Made by a program: the position numbers and the translations under genes. This document shows, in pieces, positions 26,753 through 36,419 of a DNA stretch of 64,000 nt; the first letter of the stretch is position 1, and every line of letters begins with the position of its first letter. This stretch comes from Leyella stercorea (GTDB lineage Bacteria > Bacteroidota > Bacteroidia > Bacteroidales > Bacteroidaceae): positions 124,001 to 188,000 of the forward strand of contig NZ_JADYUF010000001.1 in the NCBI RefSeq assembly GCF_021531655.1, given 5' to 3'. Under the pieces are notes generated by a model, which was not told the DNA's origin, did no database searches, and saw nothing but the letters and a program-made list of their open reading frames with translations.

Positions 26753-29041
26753 TTATTTTTCTTTCTTTATCTTGTCAACGTAAGCATCGATTACAGCCAC
26801 AGCTGTGATGTTGACAATGTCGCGTACCGAACTTTCGAAGTCGGTGAAGTGGATAGGCTTGTTGAGACCCATCTGAATCGGACCGATGATTTCGGCGTCA
26901 GGATCCAATGCCTGCAACAATTTGTAGCTACCCTGAGCACTGCTCATATTGGGGAATACAAGAGTGTTTACATCCAGTCCCTTCAGGCGTGTGAACGGAT
27001 ACTTGCCGTCACGAAGCTGCTTGTTGAGAGCGAAATTAACCTGCATCTCACCATCGATGACCATATCGGGATAACGTGATTGCAATGTTTCTACAGCGTT
27101 ATGAACCTTCACGGGGCTGCCAATTTCGTCTGTACCAAAGTTAGAGTAGCTAATCATAGCAATGTGTGGCTCCTCGTTGAAGAACTGAACTGTATTGGCC
27201 GAAAGACGTGCAATGTCGATAAGTATGTTCTCGTCCGGATGGCGGTTGATGAGTGTATCCGAGAGGAAGAACACGCCCTTCTTGGTGTTGAGGATATGCA
27301 TTGTGGCGAATGTATTGAATTCGGGACGTATACCGATAACCTCCTTTGCCACCTTGATTGTGTTTGAGTATTTGGTATACAAGCCGGTAATGAATGCGTC
27401 TGCGTCGCCAGTTTCAACCATCATCATACCGAAGTAGTTGCGCTCGTACATCTTGTCATAAGCCTCCTCGAATGTGTAACCTTGACGAGCACGCTTCTTT
27501 GCCAGATGTTTGGCATATGTAGCACGTCTGCCCTGTTCCTGATCGGCACGCATATCAATCAACTCAATACCATCAAGATTAAGCTTCAAACGCTCTGCAA
27601 CACGGCGCAAGCGGTCGGGGTTGCCCAATAGAATAGGGTAGCAGAAGCCTTCGGTCTTGGCCTGTACTGCAGCTTTCATCATTGAAGGATGGGCACCCTC
27701 GGCAAATACTACACGCTGTGGGTGCATGCGTGCTGTATCATGCAGATTGCGTGTGAGCTTGGTTTCCTGACCGAGCAGCTCCATAAGGTTCTTCTTGTAC
27801 GAATCCCAGTCGGTTATGGTCTTTCTTGCAACTCCACTTTCGATAGCTGCCTTTGCCACAGCAGCACTAACCTCTGTGATAAGACGCGGGTCGACAGGTT
27901 TCGGAATGAAATACTTAGGTCCGAAGCTAAGGTCGTTGACATGGTAAACCTCATTTACGATATCGGGAACAGGCTGCTTAGCCAAGTCGGCAATAGCATG
28001 TACGGCAGCCATCTTCATCTCCTCGTTGATAGCCTTGGCATGAACGTCAAGAGCACCGCGGAAGATGTATGGGAAACCGATAACGTTGTTAATCTGGTTG
28101 GGATAGTCGCTACGACCTGTTGACATGAGCACGTCAGGACGGCTTGCCATAGCGTCCTCATAGCTGATTTCTGGTACGGGGTTGGCAAGAGCAAACACGA
28201 TAGGCGAATCAGACATTGAGCGTATCATATCCTGCGAAAGCACGTTGCCCTTTGACAGACCTACGAATACATCGGCACCTTTGATAGCCTCCTCAAGAGT
28301 GTGGATGTCAGTTCGGTGAGTGGCGAACATCTGCTTCTGTGTGGTAAGGTTGGGACGGTCGGCTGTGATAACGCCTTTAGAGTCGAGCATTACGATATTC
28401 TCAATCTTCGCGCCCAAAGCCACATAAAGCTTTGTACAGCTTATGGCGGCAGCACCTGCACCATTCACAACGATGTGCACATTTGCAATGTCCTTGCCAG
28501 CAACTTCAAGAGCATTCTTCAATCCTGCAGCCGATATGATGGCAGTACCATGCTGGTCGTCGTGCATAACCGGAATGTCGAGAGTCTTCTTCAGACGTTC
28601 TTCAATATAGAAGCATTCTGGTGCCTTGATGTCCTCAAGGTTGATACCACCAAAAGTAGGAGCGATCTTCTCTACAGCCTCACAGAACTTCTCTGGGTCT
28701 TTCTCGTCGACCTCTATGTCAAACACATCGATGCCTCCGTAAATCTTAAACAGAAGTCCCTTGCCTTCCATTACTGGCTTGCCACTCATGGCACCAATGT
28801 CGCCAAGGCCAAGTACTGCAGTACCATTTGATATCACAGCAACAAGGTTGCCTTTATCGGTGTACTTGTACACATCGTCAGGATTGCTCTGGATTTCCAA
28901 GCATGGGAAAGCCACTCCAGGAGAATATGCAAGACTAAGGTCGGTTTGGGTGTGGTAAGGTTTTGTCGGCTTGACTTCAATCTTGCCAGGACGACCGCTT
29001 TGGTGATATTCCAAAGCGTTTTCTTTTGTAATTTTTACCAT
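26753..29041 (-). CDS. maeB: NADP-dependent malic enzyme fused to phosphotransacetylase-like domain
   Basis: A 762-residue enzyme. Residues 1-425 are malic enzyme: [32 protein letters not shown], the NAD(P) loop [12 protein letters not shown] and FALANPVPE. Residues ~430-762 are a phosphotransacetylase-like domain that usually has a regulatory role in MaeB. It converts malate to pyruvate and CO2 with NADP reduction, or the reverse. It stands alone on its transcript and opposite a TetR gene, which could regulate it. Confidence 0.97.
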   Translation of the reverse strand: MVKITKENALEYHQSGRPGKIEVKPTKPYHTQTDLSLAYSPGVAFPCLEIQSNPDDVYKYTDKGNLVAVISNGTAVLGLGDIGAMSGKPVMEGKGLLFKIYGGIDVFDIEVDEKDPEKFCEAVEKIAPTFGGINLEDIKAPECFYIEERLKKTLDIPVMHDDQHGTAIISAAGLKNALEVAGKDIANVHIVVNGAGAAAISCTKLYVALGAKIENIVMLDSKGVITADRPNLTTQKQMFATHRTDIHTLEEAIKGADVFVGLSKGNVLSQDMIRSMSDSPIVFALANPVPEISYEDAMASRPDVLMSTGRSDYPNQINNVIGFPYIFRGALDVHAKAINEEMKMAAVHAIADLAKQPVPDIVNEVYHVNDLSFGPKYFIPKPVDPRLITEVSAAVAKAAIESGVARKTITDWDSYKKNLMELLGQETKLTRNLHDTARMHPQRVVFAEGAHPSMMKAAVQAKTEGFCYPILLGNPDRLRRVAERLKLNLDGIELIDMRADQEQGRRATYAKHLAKKRARQGYTFEEAYDKMYERNYFGMMMVETGDADAFITGLYTKYSNTIKVAKEVIGIRPEFNTFATMHILNTKKGVFFLSDTLINRHPDENILIDIARLSANTVQFFNEEPHIAMISYSNFGTDEIGSPVKVHNAVETLQSRYPDMVIDGEMQVNFALNKQLRDGKYPFTRLKGLDVNTLVFPNMSSAQGSYKLLQALDPDAEIIGPIQMGLNKPIHFTDFESSVRDIVNITAVAVIDAYVDKIKKEK

Positions 29042-29109
29042 TTTTATTCTGTTTTTATTGTTTTATGTGCATTTTTTACAAATTACTAATATTAACTTAT
29101 AATACGATA

Positions 29110-29140
29110 CAAAAGTAACTAAAAACAAGAAAATATACAA
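29110..29140 (-). promoter_or_regulatory. Promoter of maeB
   Basis: Minus strand: TTG (29138-29140), a 20-base spacer, then TACTTTTG (29110-29117). The divergent TetR promoter begins 28 bases away, so one bound repressor could affect both. Confidence 0.65.
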
Positions 29141-29167
29141 CTTTATTGGTGTTTTTATTTAGAAAAC

Positions 29168-29198
29168 TTTGAACCAATCGAAAGTTTTTGTAACTTTG
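29168..29198 (+). promoter_or_regulatory. Promoter of the TetR-family gene
   Basis: TTTG (29168-29171), a 19-base spacer and TAACTTTGC (29191-29199). It lies 46 bases before the start codon. I saw no clear palindrome to call as operator in the divergent region. Confidence 0.7.
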
Positions 29199-29244
29199 CA
29201 TCGCTTTAAATATACACATAAAAATATACTGATAAAACATACAG

Positions 29245-29871
29245 ATGCATAAAGACAATTTACAGACCAACTACCGTATGGAGCTGCCTGCCAAAATAAT
29301 GCATGTTGCTATGCGTGAGTTCAGACGTTGCGGGGTCAAGGCTGTCAAAATGGATGATATAGCGAGCCGCCTGAGCATATCGAAGCGTACTTTATATGAA
29401 ATATTTTCCAATAAGGAAGAATTGCTTTTGGAATGTGTCCGTATGCAAGAGGAGGCATTTGAAAAGCATATGATAGAATTCAGCAATGACAATAGCCACA
29501 GTTCAATTGACATTATCCTCGAGTTCTACAGATTTCAGATGCAAAATGTCAGTGACGTGTCTCCGGTTTTCTATCAAGAACTATCAAAGTATGGACATGT
29601 GATGGAGTATCTCAACCAGAAACGCATTAAGCGTAATGCCAATGCCAATGAGTTTTTTGCGCGTGCTGTGAGTGAGGGTCATTTCCGTAAGGATGTCGAT
29701 TTTGACATCGTGTCGCAGATAGGTGCAGCTTCAATGGAGTATGCTATGAAGACTGAAATGTATGAAAAATATGGAATGAAAGATTTATTGCACAACATTT
29801 TGTTCCTATTCCTGCGTGGCTTATGCACAGCTGAAGGTATTGCTCTGCTTGACTCGTCTATAGTCGAGTAG
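29245..29871 (+). CDS. TetR/AcrR family transcriptional regulator
   Basis: A 208-residue regulator. The N-terminal helix-turn-helix (~15-60) reads MHVAMREFRRCGVKAVKMDD, then ASRLSISKRTLYEIFSNKEELL. The C-terminal ligand-binding half is all helical and not diagnostic. It is divergent from maeB and convergent with the helix-hairpin-helix gene, with 13 bases between stops. The target genes and ligand cannot be told from sequence. Confidence 0.92.
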   Translation: MHKDNLQTNYRMELPAKIMHVAMREFRRCGVKAVKMDDIASRLSISKRTLYEIFSNKEELLLECVRMQEEAFEKHMIEFSNDNSHSSIDIILEFYRFQMQNVSDVSPVFYQELSKYGHVMEYLNQKRIKRNANANEFFARAVSEGHFRKDVDFDIVSQIGAASMEYAMKTEMYEKYGMKDLLHNILFLFLRGLCTAEGIALLDSSIVE

Positions 29872-29884
29872 GGGCTATCTGGGT

Positions 29885-30802
29885 TTAGTATGTCACATAA
29901 GGTTCTATTCTTTTGAGATCTTCTTGTGAGAATTCTTTCATTAGATGCAGTTCGTTTATGGATTTAATCATACCATGCAACCGACGGTAGTTGACGATAG
30001 CACTTGCTTGATAATAATTAATGTATGGATGATGCTTGATCTGTGCGAGAGAACTCTTGTTAATGTTTATTTTCTTGATATTGTCGCTGTCGATATTTAT
30101 GTAGGCTATAGCCTTGGCAGGAAAATCATCAATTTCTAACAGTTGTTCTTTCGAAACGTATCCACCGAGACGTGTGCGGTAGTCTACTATGCGTCGGGCG
30201 TAGTAGCTGCCTATTCCAGGAATCTTCTTCAGTTCGGTTGTGTCTGAGCTGTTTATCTTCAATGTCTCGCCATCCTTTATCTTGGGTGTGTACCCTTTCT
30301 CCTTAAAGTTGTATTCAATAGAGTGATTATGGTATTGGGCTCTTTGGCTGTATGTACGCTGCCTGCCATTTCTGACTTCGGTCAATGACGAGGCTGGAAG
30401 ATAGTCACTTGAGATGTGTATGTATGGAGCCAAACGCTTGTAGTCCTTGGCTGTCAGACCATAGACGTAGGCAAAGTCTTCCTTGCATTGGTATACGCCA
30501 CCACGAGCGCGGAATTTGTAAATGTTGCGAACCTGCCATGGTTGTAGTCCAAGACGCAGCAGTTGTGTGCTGTCGGCTGTATTGGGATCGAAGCAGAACG
30601 TTTCTACTTTGCGTGTAGGCACGGCATATGCGTCGGCAGTTTCTTCCTTATGTTGTGATGGGTTCTTATGTAGAGTGGTGTCAGCAGAATTGTTGACAAT
30701 ATCATTGCTGTATTCCGTATCAGCGAAATAGCCTGTAAGAACGGCAAAGATAACAAACAGGCTCAAAAGGAACAGCAAGCCTCTTCTGTCAGATTTATGC
30801 AT
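29885..30802 (-). CDS. Helix-hairpin-helix (ComEA-like) membrane-anchored protein
   Basis: A 305-residue protein with one N-terminal membrane anchor (~8-27), a Ser/Thr/Asp-rich linker, and several helix-hairpin-helix units. The clearest are DPNTADSTQLLRLGLQPWQV (~72-91), INSSDTTELKKIPGIGSYYA with RRIVDYR (~185-210), and ININKSSLAQIKHHPYINYY (~247-266). ComEA-type proteins bind incoming DNA during uptake. The repeated units and anchor fit DNA binding at the cell surface, but competence is not proven. Own promoter at 30837. Confidence 0.8.
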   Translation of the reverse strand: MHKSDRRGLLFLLSLFVIFAVLTGYFADTEYSNDIVNNSADTTLHKNPSQHKEETADAYAVPTRKVETFCFDPNTADSTQLLRLGLQPWQVRNIYKFRARGGVYQCKEDFAYVYGLTAKDYKRLAPYIHISSDYLPASSLTEVRNGRQRTYSQRAQYHNHSIEYNFKEKGYTPKIKDGETLKINSSDTTELKKIPGIGSYYARRIVDYRTRLGGYVSKEQLLEIDDFPAKAIAYINIDSDNIKKININKSSLAQIKHHPYINYYQASAIVNYRRLHGMIKSINELHLMKEFSQEDLKRIEPYVTY

Positions 30803-30836
30803 AATATATAGTTTAAGGTATTACTAGTTTTGGCAC

Positions 30837-30867
30837 AAAGATAGTAAATGTAATGGTTCGTTGCAAG
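30837..30867 (-). promoter_or_regulatory. Promoter of the helix-hairpin-helix gene
   Basis: Minus strand: TTG (30865-30867), a 20-base spacer and TATCTTTG (30837-30844), 35 bases before the start codon. Confidence 0.65.
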
Positions 30868-30914
30868 ATTATCATCAAAAAGAATAAAGATTTATAATAA
30901 AATAAAGCCTAATG

Positions 30915-30946
30915 TTTTGCTGTTTTGAGCTAAAGCATTACCTTTG
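30915..30946 (+). promoter_or_regulatory. Promoter of the DUF4738-type lipoprotein gene
   Basis: TTTTG (30915-30919), a 19-base spacer and TACCTTTG (30939-30946), 42 bases before the start codon. Confidence 0.7.
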
Positions 30947-30988
30947 TGTGCAAATTATTAACATCCGTCTTCATTAGAGGCAATAAGC

Positions 30989-31795
30989 ATGATTACAAAC
31001 AATAGTGTAAAAATATTAAGTTTCATCTTAGGTTTCTTCCTTGTTTTAGGATGCAACTCACGTAATAACAAAACATCAGAAGCAGCAGAAGATCTTGTAG
31101 CAAAGAAGAATCTTCAAGGTATATGGCTTGATGACGAGGACGAGGATGTCGTCTTTCGCATAAAGGGTGATACCGTCTATTTTCCAGACTCTACAAGTAT
31201 GCCAGCTTATTTCCGTATCGAGAAGGACTCGTTTATAATTGTAGGCGGCAACACTATTAGCTATCATATTGTGAAGCAGACGCCCCACCTGTTTATATTT
31301 GTCAACCAGAATGGCGAGAAGGTAAAGCTGTGCAAGACAAGTGACAAATCTTATTTGGACATGTTTGCTGCCAAGACGGTGTTGACAATCAATCAAAATA
31401 AGGTTGTTAAGCGCGATACTGTTTTCTTTAATAATAATGACAAGTATCATTGCTACGTTCAGGTAAACCCTACTACTTATAAGGTAGCCAAGAGCTCGTG
31501 CAATGAGGATGGTGTAGAGGTGGACAATGTATATTACGACAATATTGTCAATCTTAATGTCTACAAAGGAGCCAATAAGCTTTATTCAAACGATATGCGT
31601 AAGGAATGCTTCAAAAATGAAGTGCCAAGCCAGTTCCTGCGTCAGGCTGTATTCAGCGATATGACATTCGACAAGGCGGATAGTGAGGGAATACATTTCT
31701 TTGCTGTTCTTGCTATTCCTGAAACCTCCATAAGCTATTATGTAGAAACTGTTGTCACTTACGACGGTAAGGTTTTCTTCAGAATAAAGAAGTAA
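30989..31795 (+). CDS. Lipoprotein, DUF4738-like
   Basis: A 268-residue exported protein. The signal peptide ends in a lipobox, FLVLGC, with Cys22 as the lipid-bearing residue. The mature part begins with a polar linker and continues with GIWLDDEDEDVVFRIKGDTV and a beta-rich body. This pattern resembles DUF4738 lipoproteins of Prevotella; no function is known. Single gene with its own promoter, followed by a repeat that probably terminates it. Confidence 0.75.
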   Translation: MITNNSVKILSFILGFFLVLGCNSRNNKTSEAAEDLVAKKNLQGIWLDDEDEDVVFRIKGDTVYFPDSTSMPAYFRIEKDSFIIVGGNTISYHIVKQTPHLFIFVNQNGEKVKLCKTSDKSYLDMFAAKTVLTINQNKVVKRDTVFFNNNDKYHCYVQVNPTTYKVAKSSCNEDGVEVDNVYYDNIVNLNVYKGANKLYSNDMRKECFKNEVPSQFLRQAVFSDMTFDKADSEGIHFFAVLAIPETSISYYVETVVTYDGKVFFRIKK

Positions 31796-31821
31796 ATATA
31801 AGAATGAAAGAATGATGGCAA

Positions 31822-31903
31822 AGTAATATAATAATACTTGACCAAGTAATATATATTACTTTGCCATTTAATATATATTACTTTGCCATTTGATATATAT
31901 TAC
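31822..31903 (+). repeat. 22-bp tandem repeat between convergent genes
   Basis: The palindrome-centred motif TAATATATATTAC starts at 31847 and 31869, with TGATATATATTAC at 31891. These are exactly 22 bp apart, separated by TTTGCCATT. A diverged unit starts at 31824. GGCAAAGTAATATA near 31817 is the inverse of TATATTACTTTGCC, so the region can fold in several ways. The final T run abuts the DUF5103 stop. It likely serves as a shared 3' end for both genes. Confidence 0.85.
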
Positions 31904-31908
31904 TTTTT

Positions 31909-33171
31909 TTACCTTGTTTTGATATTCTTATAGCCCACAAGCTGGTCAGCCCTTTGTCCGAACTGTCGGTAATATACGAGTATCTGGTATTCATTTTCTG
32001 TCTGATGGAAATTACCTTCATCTGTCAATGGCAATACCGTAGAACCGTCAAGGGTAGTTGTAATATATCGGTATGAATAGTAGCCTTGCTTCAACAGCGC
32101 ATACGCTTCATATCGTTTTGCATCGTCATTGTATTCCATCTTAATGCCGTGCTTGCCCATAATGCTTGTCCATACTCCATTAATGTAAACCGGACCAGGC
32201 TGCTTTTGGATGCTTAATGCAAACTTCACATTGACATAGTCAGAAGCAATGTCGTTCTCTACGTTGTCGCTATTGCGAATGTAGAAATGTCCGTTGGCAT
32301 CTTCGTCGTATATATAATTACGTCGTGGCTCATCGGTCCATAGGTCGGCACAATAATTGGTGCCATCCCAATACATTGACTCCACACCCATAGAAGGACG
32401 CTCAACGTCAAGAATCTCAAACTTGCGGTATTCGTTGCCACCATCGAAAATCAGTTCGCGGTTGTGGCTGAATATCATCTTATTTGAGAGCACAGTCTGA
32501 GGCTTGGTGTTGTAACGGGCTGTGCTCCATACACCGTTTTGCATTATTATTGTCGTTAGCTCTTTTTCGGGATTGGATATTCTTAATCCTGAAAAGTCCA
32601 CGCTGCCTGACACTTGTTGGTGGGTTGCATTTGCGTCAATATCGGTATTTGACGATACGCTTGCTTCAATTTTTACAAATGGATCTACCACCATAAAATG
32701 AGCATATAGAATGGTGTCCTTATCGTTGTCGTCATAAACAGCGAGCCTATAGTTGCCGCTCATATTCAGCCGGCATCGTTCGTTGGGTATTGACAGTTCG
32801 TAATGGGTGTATATGCTATTGGTATTGACCGACTTTGTGTAGCTGTCAATAACGTCGCCATCGGCAAATCCGTCGCAGAAGTCAGTGTCGAAAATGCCTT
32901 CTGATGCTGACCAGTCGGCTTCGCAATGCTGTAATTTATAGACATATCTGTGATAGTCGTGTGTAAGGTCGTCAAAATGGATATTTATCGGAGTGCCGTC
33001 CTTTATGTTGATTATAGGCATAGAAAGCCACCTATTGCCGGCAACGACCTGCAACGAGGCAATGTTTTTGGATAACACAACATCCCTTTGGGCAGTGGCT
33101 GTCGTGCTGAAGCACACGACCAGCCCTGCCATTAATAGTCTTATGGGTATGCTTGACAACATATCTGTCAA
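31909..33171 (-). CDS. DUF5103 / type IX secretion system plug protein
   Basis: A 420-residue exported protein (signal peptide ~10-28). The order of features matches DUF5103, whose members include the type IX secretion plug protein. An N-terminal beta domain has YKLQHCEADW, and the C-terminal part has GVWTSIMGKHGIKMEYND and LLKQGYYSYRYI. It is expected to associate with the SprA-type outer-membrane channel, though this DUF also has members of unknown role. It follows the TonB receptor gene by 12 bases. Confidence 0.85.
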   Translation of the reverse strand: MTDMLSSIPIRLLMAGLVVCFSTTATAQRDVVLSKNIASLQVVAGNRWLSMPIINIKDGTPINIHFDDLTHDYHRYVYKLQHCEADWSASEGIFDTDFCDGFADGDVIDSYTKSVNTNSIYTHYELSIPNERCRLNMSGNYRLAVYDDNDKDTILYAHFMVVDPFVKIEASVSSNTDIDANATHQQVSGSVDFSGLRISNPEKELTTIIMQNGVWSTARYNTKPQTVLSNKMIFSHNRELIFDGGNEYRKFEILDVERPSMGVESMYWDGTNYCADLWTDEPRRNYIYDEDANGHFYIRNSDNVENDIASDYVNVKFALSIQKQPGPVYINGVWTSIMGKHGIKMEYNDDAKRYEAYALLKQGYYSYRYITTTLDGSTVLPLTDEGNFHQTENEYQILVYYRQFGQRADQLVGYKNIKTR

Positions 33172-33183
33172 AATAAATATAGA

Positions 33184-35574
33184 TTATAAATCAACTGAAA
33201 CTTTGAAATTCAACTGACGACCAGTCAGATAATTGGGTACCGCATATTGTTGTGCGGTGACGTCGGTGACCCAGTAGTAGGAGTTGACATTGCTTATGCC
33301 CAACAGATTGAGACACTCTATGCCCAGCCATACATTGCGCAGCGGATTAAGCTTGCTGTTATGACAGGTGTTGTCAATAAGCCGGTAGCTGAGTCCCATA
33401 TCCACACGCTTGTAGGCAGGAGCACGAAACGAGTTGGTCTCCAGTTCCTGATGTGGAGCCGAGAAAGGCAGGCCGTCGGCATAAGCCAGTTTTAATGACA
33501 TCTTCCAACGTTGTGTTCCGGGGAAATAGTCGGTAAAGAACAGGCTTACGGCAAACCGCTGGTCAGTGGGAAGCGGTATCGATTTGTTGTTGAGTTTCAT
33601 ACTTGTGTCCATCAACGAGAACGACAGCCACGAGTCGGCTCCGGGCACGAATTCTCCATAGAGTTTCATGTCAAGTCCGGCAGCGTGTCCGGAACATTCA
33701 TTGCCTCCATAGTATACTACCTTGACGTTGTTGACACTATAAGGGATAAGATTGCCGAGAATCTTGTAGTAAGCCTCTGCCGAAAAACGAAATTGTCGGT
33801 TGTTTATCTTGAAACGATAGTCGTAACCGGCAATAAGATGGATGGAGCGTTGGCTCTTAGCCTTGCGGTTGAGTGTGGCATATGTCACACCATTGACGGT
33901 AGATGTGTCGCGTATCTCTTTAAAGAAAGGCGACTGATAGTAAAGTCCTGTAGCAAGTCGCATGGTTACATTCTCGTTGAAAGCCGGAATTATGCCGAGT
34001 GAGACGCGCGGACTTAATATCGTCTCCTTATTGTAGCTCCAATGGGCAATGCGTACACCGTAATTGAGAGTGTAAAGAGTCTTCTTGCCTGCGCTGGCAA
34101 AGCGATAAGTGTCCTGGATGTAGGCCTCCATGCGTCGTGCACTAAGCGAATTTTTGGCACGCATACTGTAAATCATCTTGAGGTCGCTGCCTGTGTGCGG
34201 AATATTGTAATTGCTTGAGTCGCGCATCTCATACTCGGCCGAATTCTCGGTGATGTGTTCGTTCTTTATGGTGAAAGCGGCTTCAATGTCGTGCTTTTTC
34301 GCCTTAGTGTTGAACATCATCTTCAGGCTTTCAACATGAGCATCGAGATAGTTGCGAGCGTGCTGGAAGAATGTGCCGACACCGAGATTTTCACTTGTCT
34401 CGGTTTGTGTAAGCCAGTATTGTCCCTGAATGTCGTAACGTTCCTGTTCGTGGGTCTTGAATGCCGAAGCCATCAGCGACACTTTTGTTGCGTTGCAAAT
34501 CTTGTATGTCAATCCAGCCGAGCCGAAATAAGTACGGAAGACATCTTTCTCCTGTCCGTCAAAAAATACGCGAAAAGACTTTACGTCTTCGCTCGTTCCG
34601 AATCTGGTTTCGCGGTCTTCGGGATAGAAGTTATAGTTGTTGTTTGAGATATTGCCCAATATGTTTATCTCCCAACGCTTGTTGGGCTTGAGTGTAAGAA
34701 AAGTCTGGTAGTCGACGAAGGTGGGGCGGTATTCGCCCTTAGTGTCCAATGAACCAAGCAGATTGCGTGTTGTCTTGTATCTCACGCTGTTGCTCCATGC
34801 AAATTTCTTATTGCCGTAGTCTACATAAATACCGTCGCCCAGCAGACTTGCATAGGCTGACGCTTCTAATCTTGAAGGTTGGCGGTATGTTATATTAAGG
34901 GCCGATGACATTTTGTCGCCATATCGTACCTCGTATCCTCCTGTAGAAAACTCTATCTTTTCAACCATCTCGGGATTGATGATAGAGATGCCTTCCTGCT
35001 GTCCGCTTCTAACCAGGAACGGACGGTATATTTCCACATTATTTATATATACGCTATTCTCGTCGAACGAACCGCCTCGTACGTTATACTTCGAAGACAA
35101 TTCGTTATGAGTAGACACGCCAGCCTGACCCTGCAACATTTCCTCAACAGCATTGCCGCTAACTGACGGCATGTTCTTGATATCGTCTTTCTTAAGCTGC
35201 TGCATCTGTCCGGTCTGGATTTTTGTACCAGTCACGGTCACTCCTTCTATCTCTCCTACATTGCTGTAAAGAACGGTCTGCAGCGTCTGCTTACCGCGTG
35301 GTTTTCTGAGTATTCTCGTCTTGGTGCGATAGCCAATCATTGAGAAGCGTATCTCTACCGAGTCGGCTGAGTGAAGTTGCAGGGTATATTCGCCCTTCAA
35401 TGATGTCATTGTCATTTTGCCTTGTTTGGCACATGATACTGTGGCAAATTCTATAGGATTATTGCTCTCGTCGATGACGCGTCCGTGTAGGGTGAATGAT
35501 TGCGCCTGCATAATGGCAGGTGCAAAAAAAACAAGGACGTTTATTAGTATGAATAGAATTTTCTTATTTTTCAT
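33184..35574 (-). CDS. TonB-dependent outer-membrane receptor with carboxypeptidase-like N-domain
   Basis: A 796-residue receptor. Signal peptide (~1-24), carboxypeptidase-regulatory-like domain (~27-110: LHGRVIDESNNPIEFATVSC), plug (~118-230: KKDDIKNMPSVSGNAVEEML, then YNVRGGSFDENSVYINNVEI), and a 22-strand-type barrel ending in VSVDL. No SusD partner is next to it, so it is not a classic glycan pair. The ligand is unknown. It sits between a J-protein gene and DUF5103 on one strand. Confidence 0.93.
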   Translation of the reverse strand: MKNKKILFILINVLVFFAPAIMQAQSFTLHGRVIDESNNPIEFATVSCAKQGKMTMTSLKGEYTLQLHSADSVEIRFSMIGYRTKTRILRKPRGKQTLQTVLYSNVGEIEGVTVTGTKIQTGQMQQLKKDDIKNMPSVSGNAVEEMLQGQAGVSTHNELSSKYNVRGGSFDENSVYINNVEIYRPFLVRSGQQEGISIINPEMVEKIEFSTGGYEVRYGDKMSSALNITYRQPSRLEASAYASLLGDGIYVDYGNKKFAWSNSVRYKTTRNLLGSLDTKGEYRPTFVDYQTFLTLKPNKRWEINILGNISNNNYNFYPEDRETRFGTSEDVKSFRVFFDGQEKDVFRTYFGSAGLTYKICNATKVSLMASAFKTHEQERYDIQGQYWLTQTETSENLGVGTFFQHARNYLDAHVESLKMMFNTKAKKHDIEAAFTIKNEHITENSAEYEMRDSSNYNIPHTGSDLKMIYSMRAKNSLSARRMEAYIQDTYRFASAGKKTLYTLNYGVRIAHWSYNKETILSPRVSLGIIPAFNENVTMRLATGLYYQSPFFKEIRDTSTVNGVTYATLNRKAKSQRSIHLIAGYDYRFKINNRQFRFSAEAYYKILGNLIPYSVNNVKVVYYGGNECSGHAAGLDMKLYGEFVPGADSWLSFSLMDTSMKLNNKSIPLPTDQRFAVSLFFTDYFPGTQRWKMSLKLAYADGLPFSAPHQELETNSFRAPAYKRVDMGLSYRLIDNTCHNSKLNPLRNVWLGIECLNLLGISNVNSYYWVTDVTAQQYAVPNYLTGRQLNFKVSVDL

Positions 35575-35635
35575 ACTTAATAAACGTCCTTGTAAAACTA
35601 TTATTGCCTTAATGCCTTATTAAAAATGCAGTCGT

Positions 35636-36352
35636 TTAGATAGAGTCGCGCATTTGCATGAGGCATTGTTTCTGTTTGTCTGTCAAGTTGGTAGGCAGTT
35701 TCACGTTGTAAGTTATGATGAGGTCGCCCATTGTGCCGTCTCCTCGGTCGTAGCCTTTGCCACGCAAACGTACCTTTGTGCCGTTCTGTGTCTCGGGTTT
35801 AACCTTAAGCTTGATTTTCGAACCGTTGCCCAGTTGGATTATCACCTCGCCGCCAAGCAGCGCAGTATAGAGGTCGATGTTGACGTTGGCGGTCATCTCA
35901 CCGCTGTTCTGCCGCATTGTGCTGCGTGAGCGTGAAGTACGGCTTCTGCCTGCTTTTGACCCGAATAGGTCTTGAAAGAAACTTGAGAAACCACTTCCCT
36001 CAGTTCCGAATCCCGAGAAGTCGAATCCTTCGAATGGGGAACCTCCACCAGTTCCTGTGTTAGAACTCCAATAGTAGCTGCCGTTGTCATTGCCTGCTGC
36101 ACCGCCATTTTGTGCAAAAGCGTCAGCCTCTCGCCATTTCTCGCCATACTGATCGTATTTCTTACGCTTTTCAGGGTCGGATATTACGTCGTAGGCTTCA
36201 TTCAGAGCCTGGAACTTTGCCTTTGCCTTAGGGTCGTTTGGATGCAAGTCTGGATGGAACAATTTGGCACGCTTGCGATAGGCTTCGCGTACTTGATCTT
36301 GAGGTATGTTGCGGTCAACTCCAAGAATCTTATAGTAGTCAATAAATGCCAT
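35636..36352 (-). CDS. CbpA-like short J-domain co-chaperone
   Basis: A 238-residue DnaJ relative without the zinc-finger region. The J domain (~4-70) has the essential HPD motif (FHPDLHP). A Gly/Phe-rich linker (~85-130) follows. One C-terminal substrate domain (~150-230) carries VRLRGKGYDRGDG. It would stimulate DnaK. The canonical DnaJ is encoded separately at 39996. Compared with CbpA (about 300), the C-terminal half is shortened. Confidence 0.9.
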   Translation of the reverse strand: MAFIDYYKILGVDRNIPQDQVREAYRKRAKLFHPDLHPNDPKAKAKFQALNEAYDVISDPEKRKKYDQYGEKWREADAFAQNGGAAGNDNGSYYWSSNTGTGGGSPFEGFDFSGFGTEGSGFSSFFQDLFGSKAGRSRTSRSRSTMRQNSGEMTANVNIDLYTALLGGEVIIQLGNGSKIKLKVKPETQNGTKVRLRGKGYDRGDGTMGDLIITYNVKLPTNLTDKQKQCLMQMRDSI

Positions 36353-36419
36353 AATGAATATCTCCTTTCTTTATTATTCACCGATGCAAATTTTATGCCA
36401 CGACTACAAGCACATGCTA

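Noticed and set aside
26669..28831. Several plus-strand frames inside maeB
   Set aside because: All are antisense shadows of the malic enzyme gene and carry no promoter or domain.
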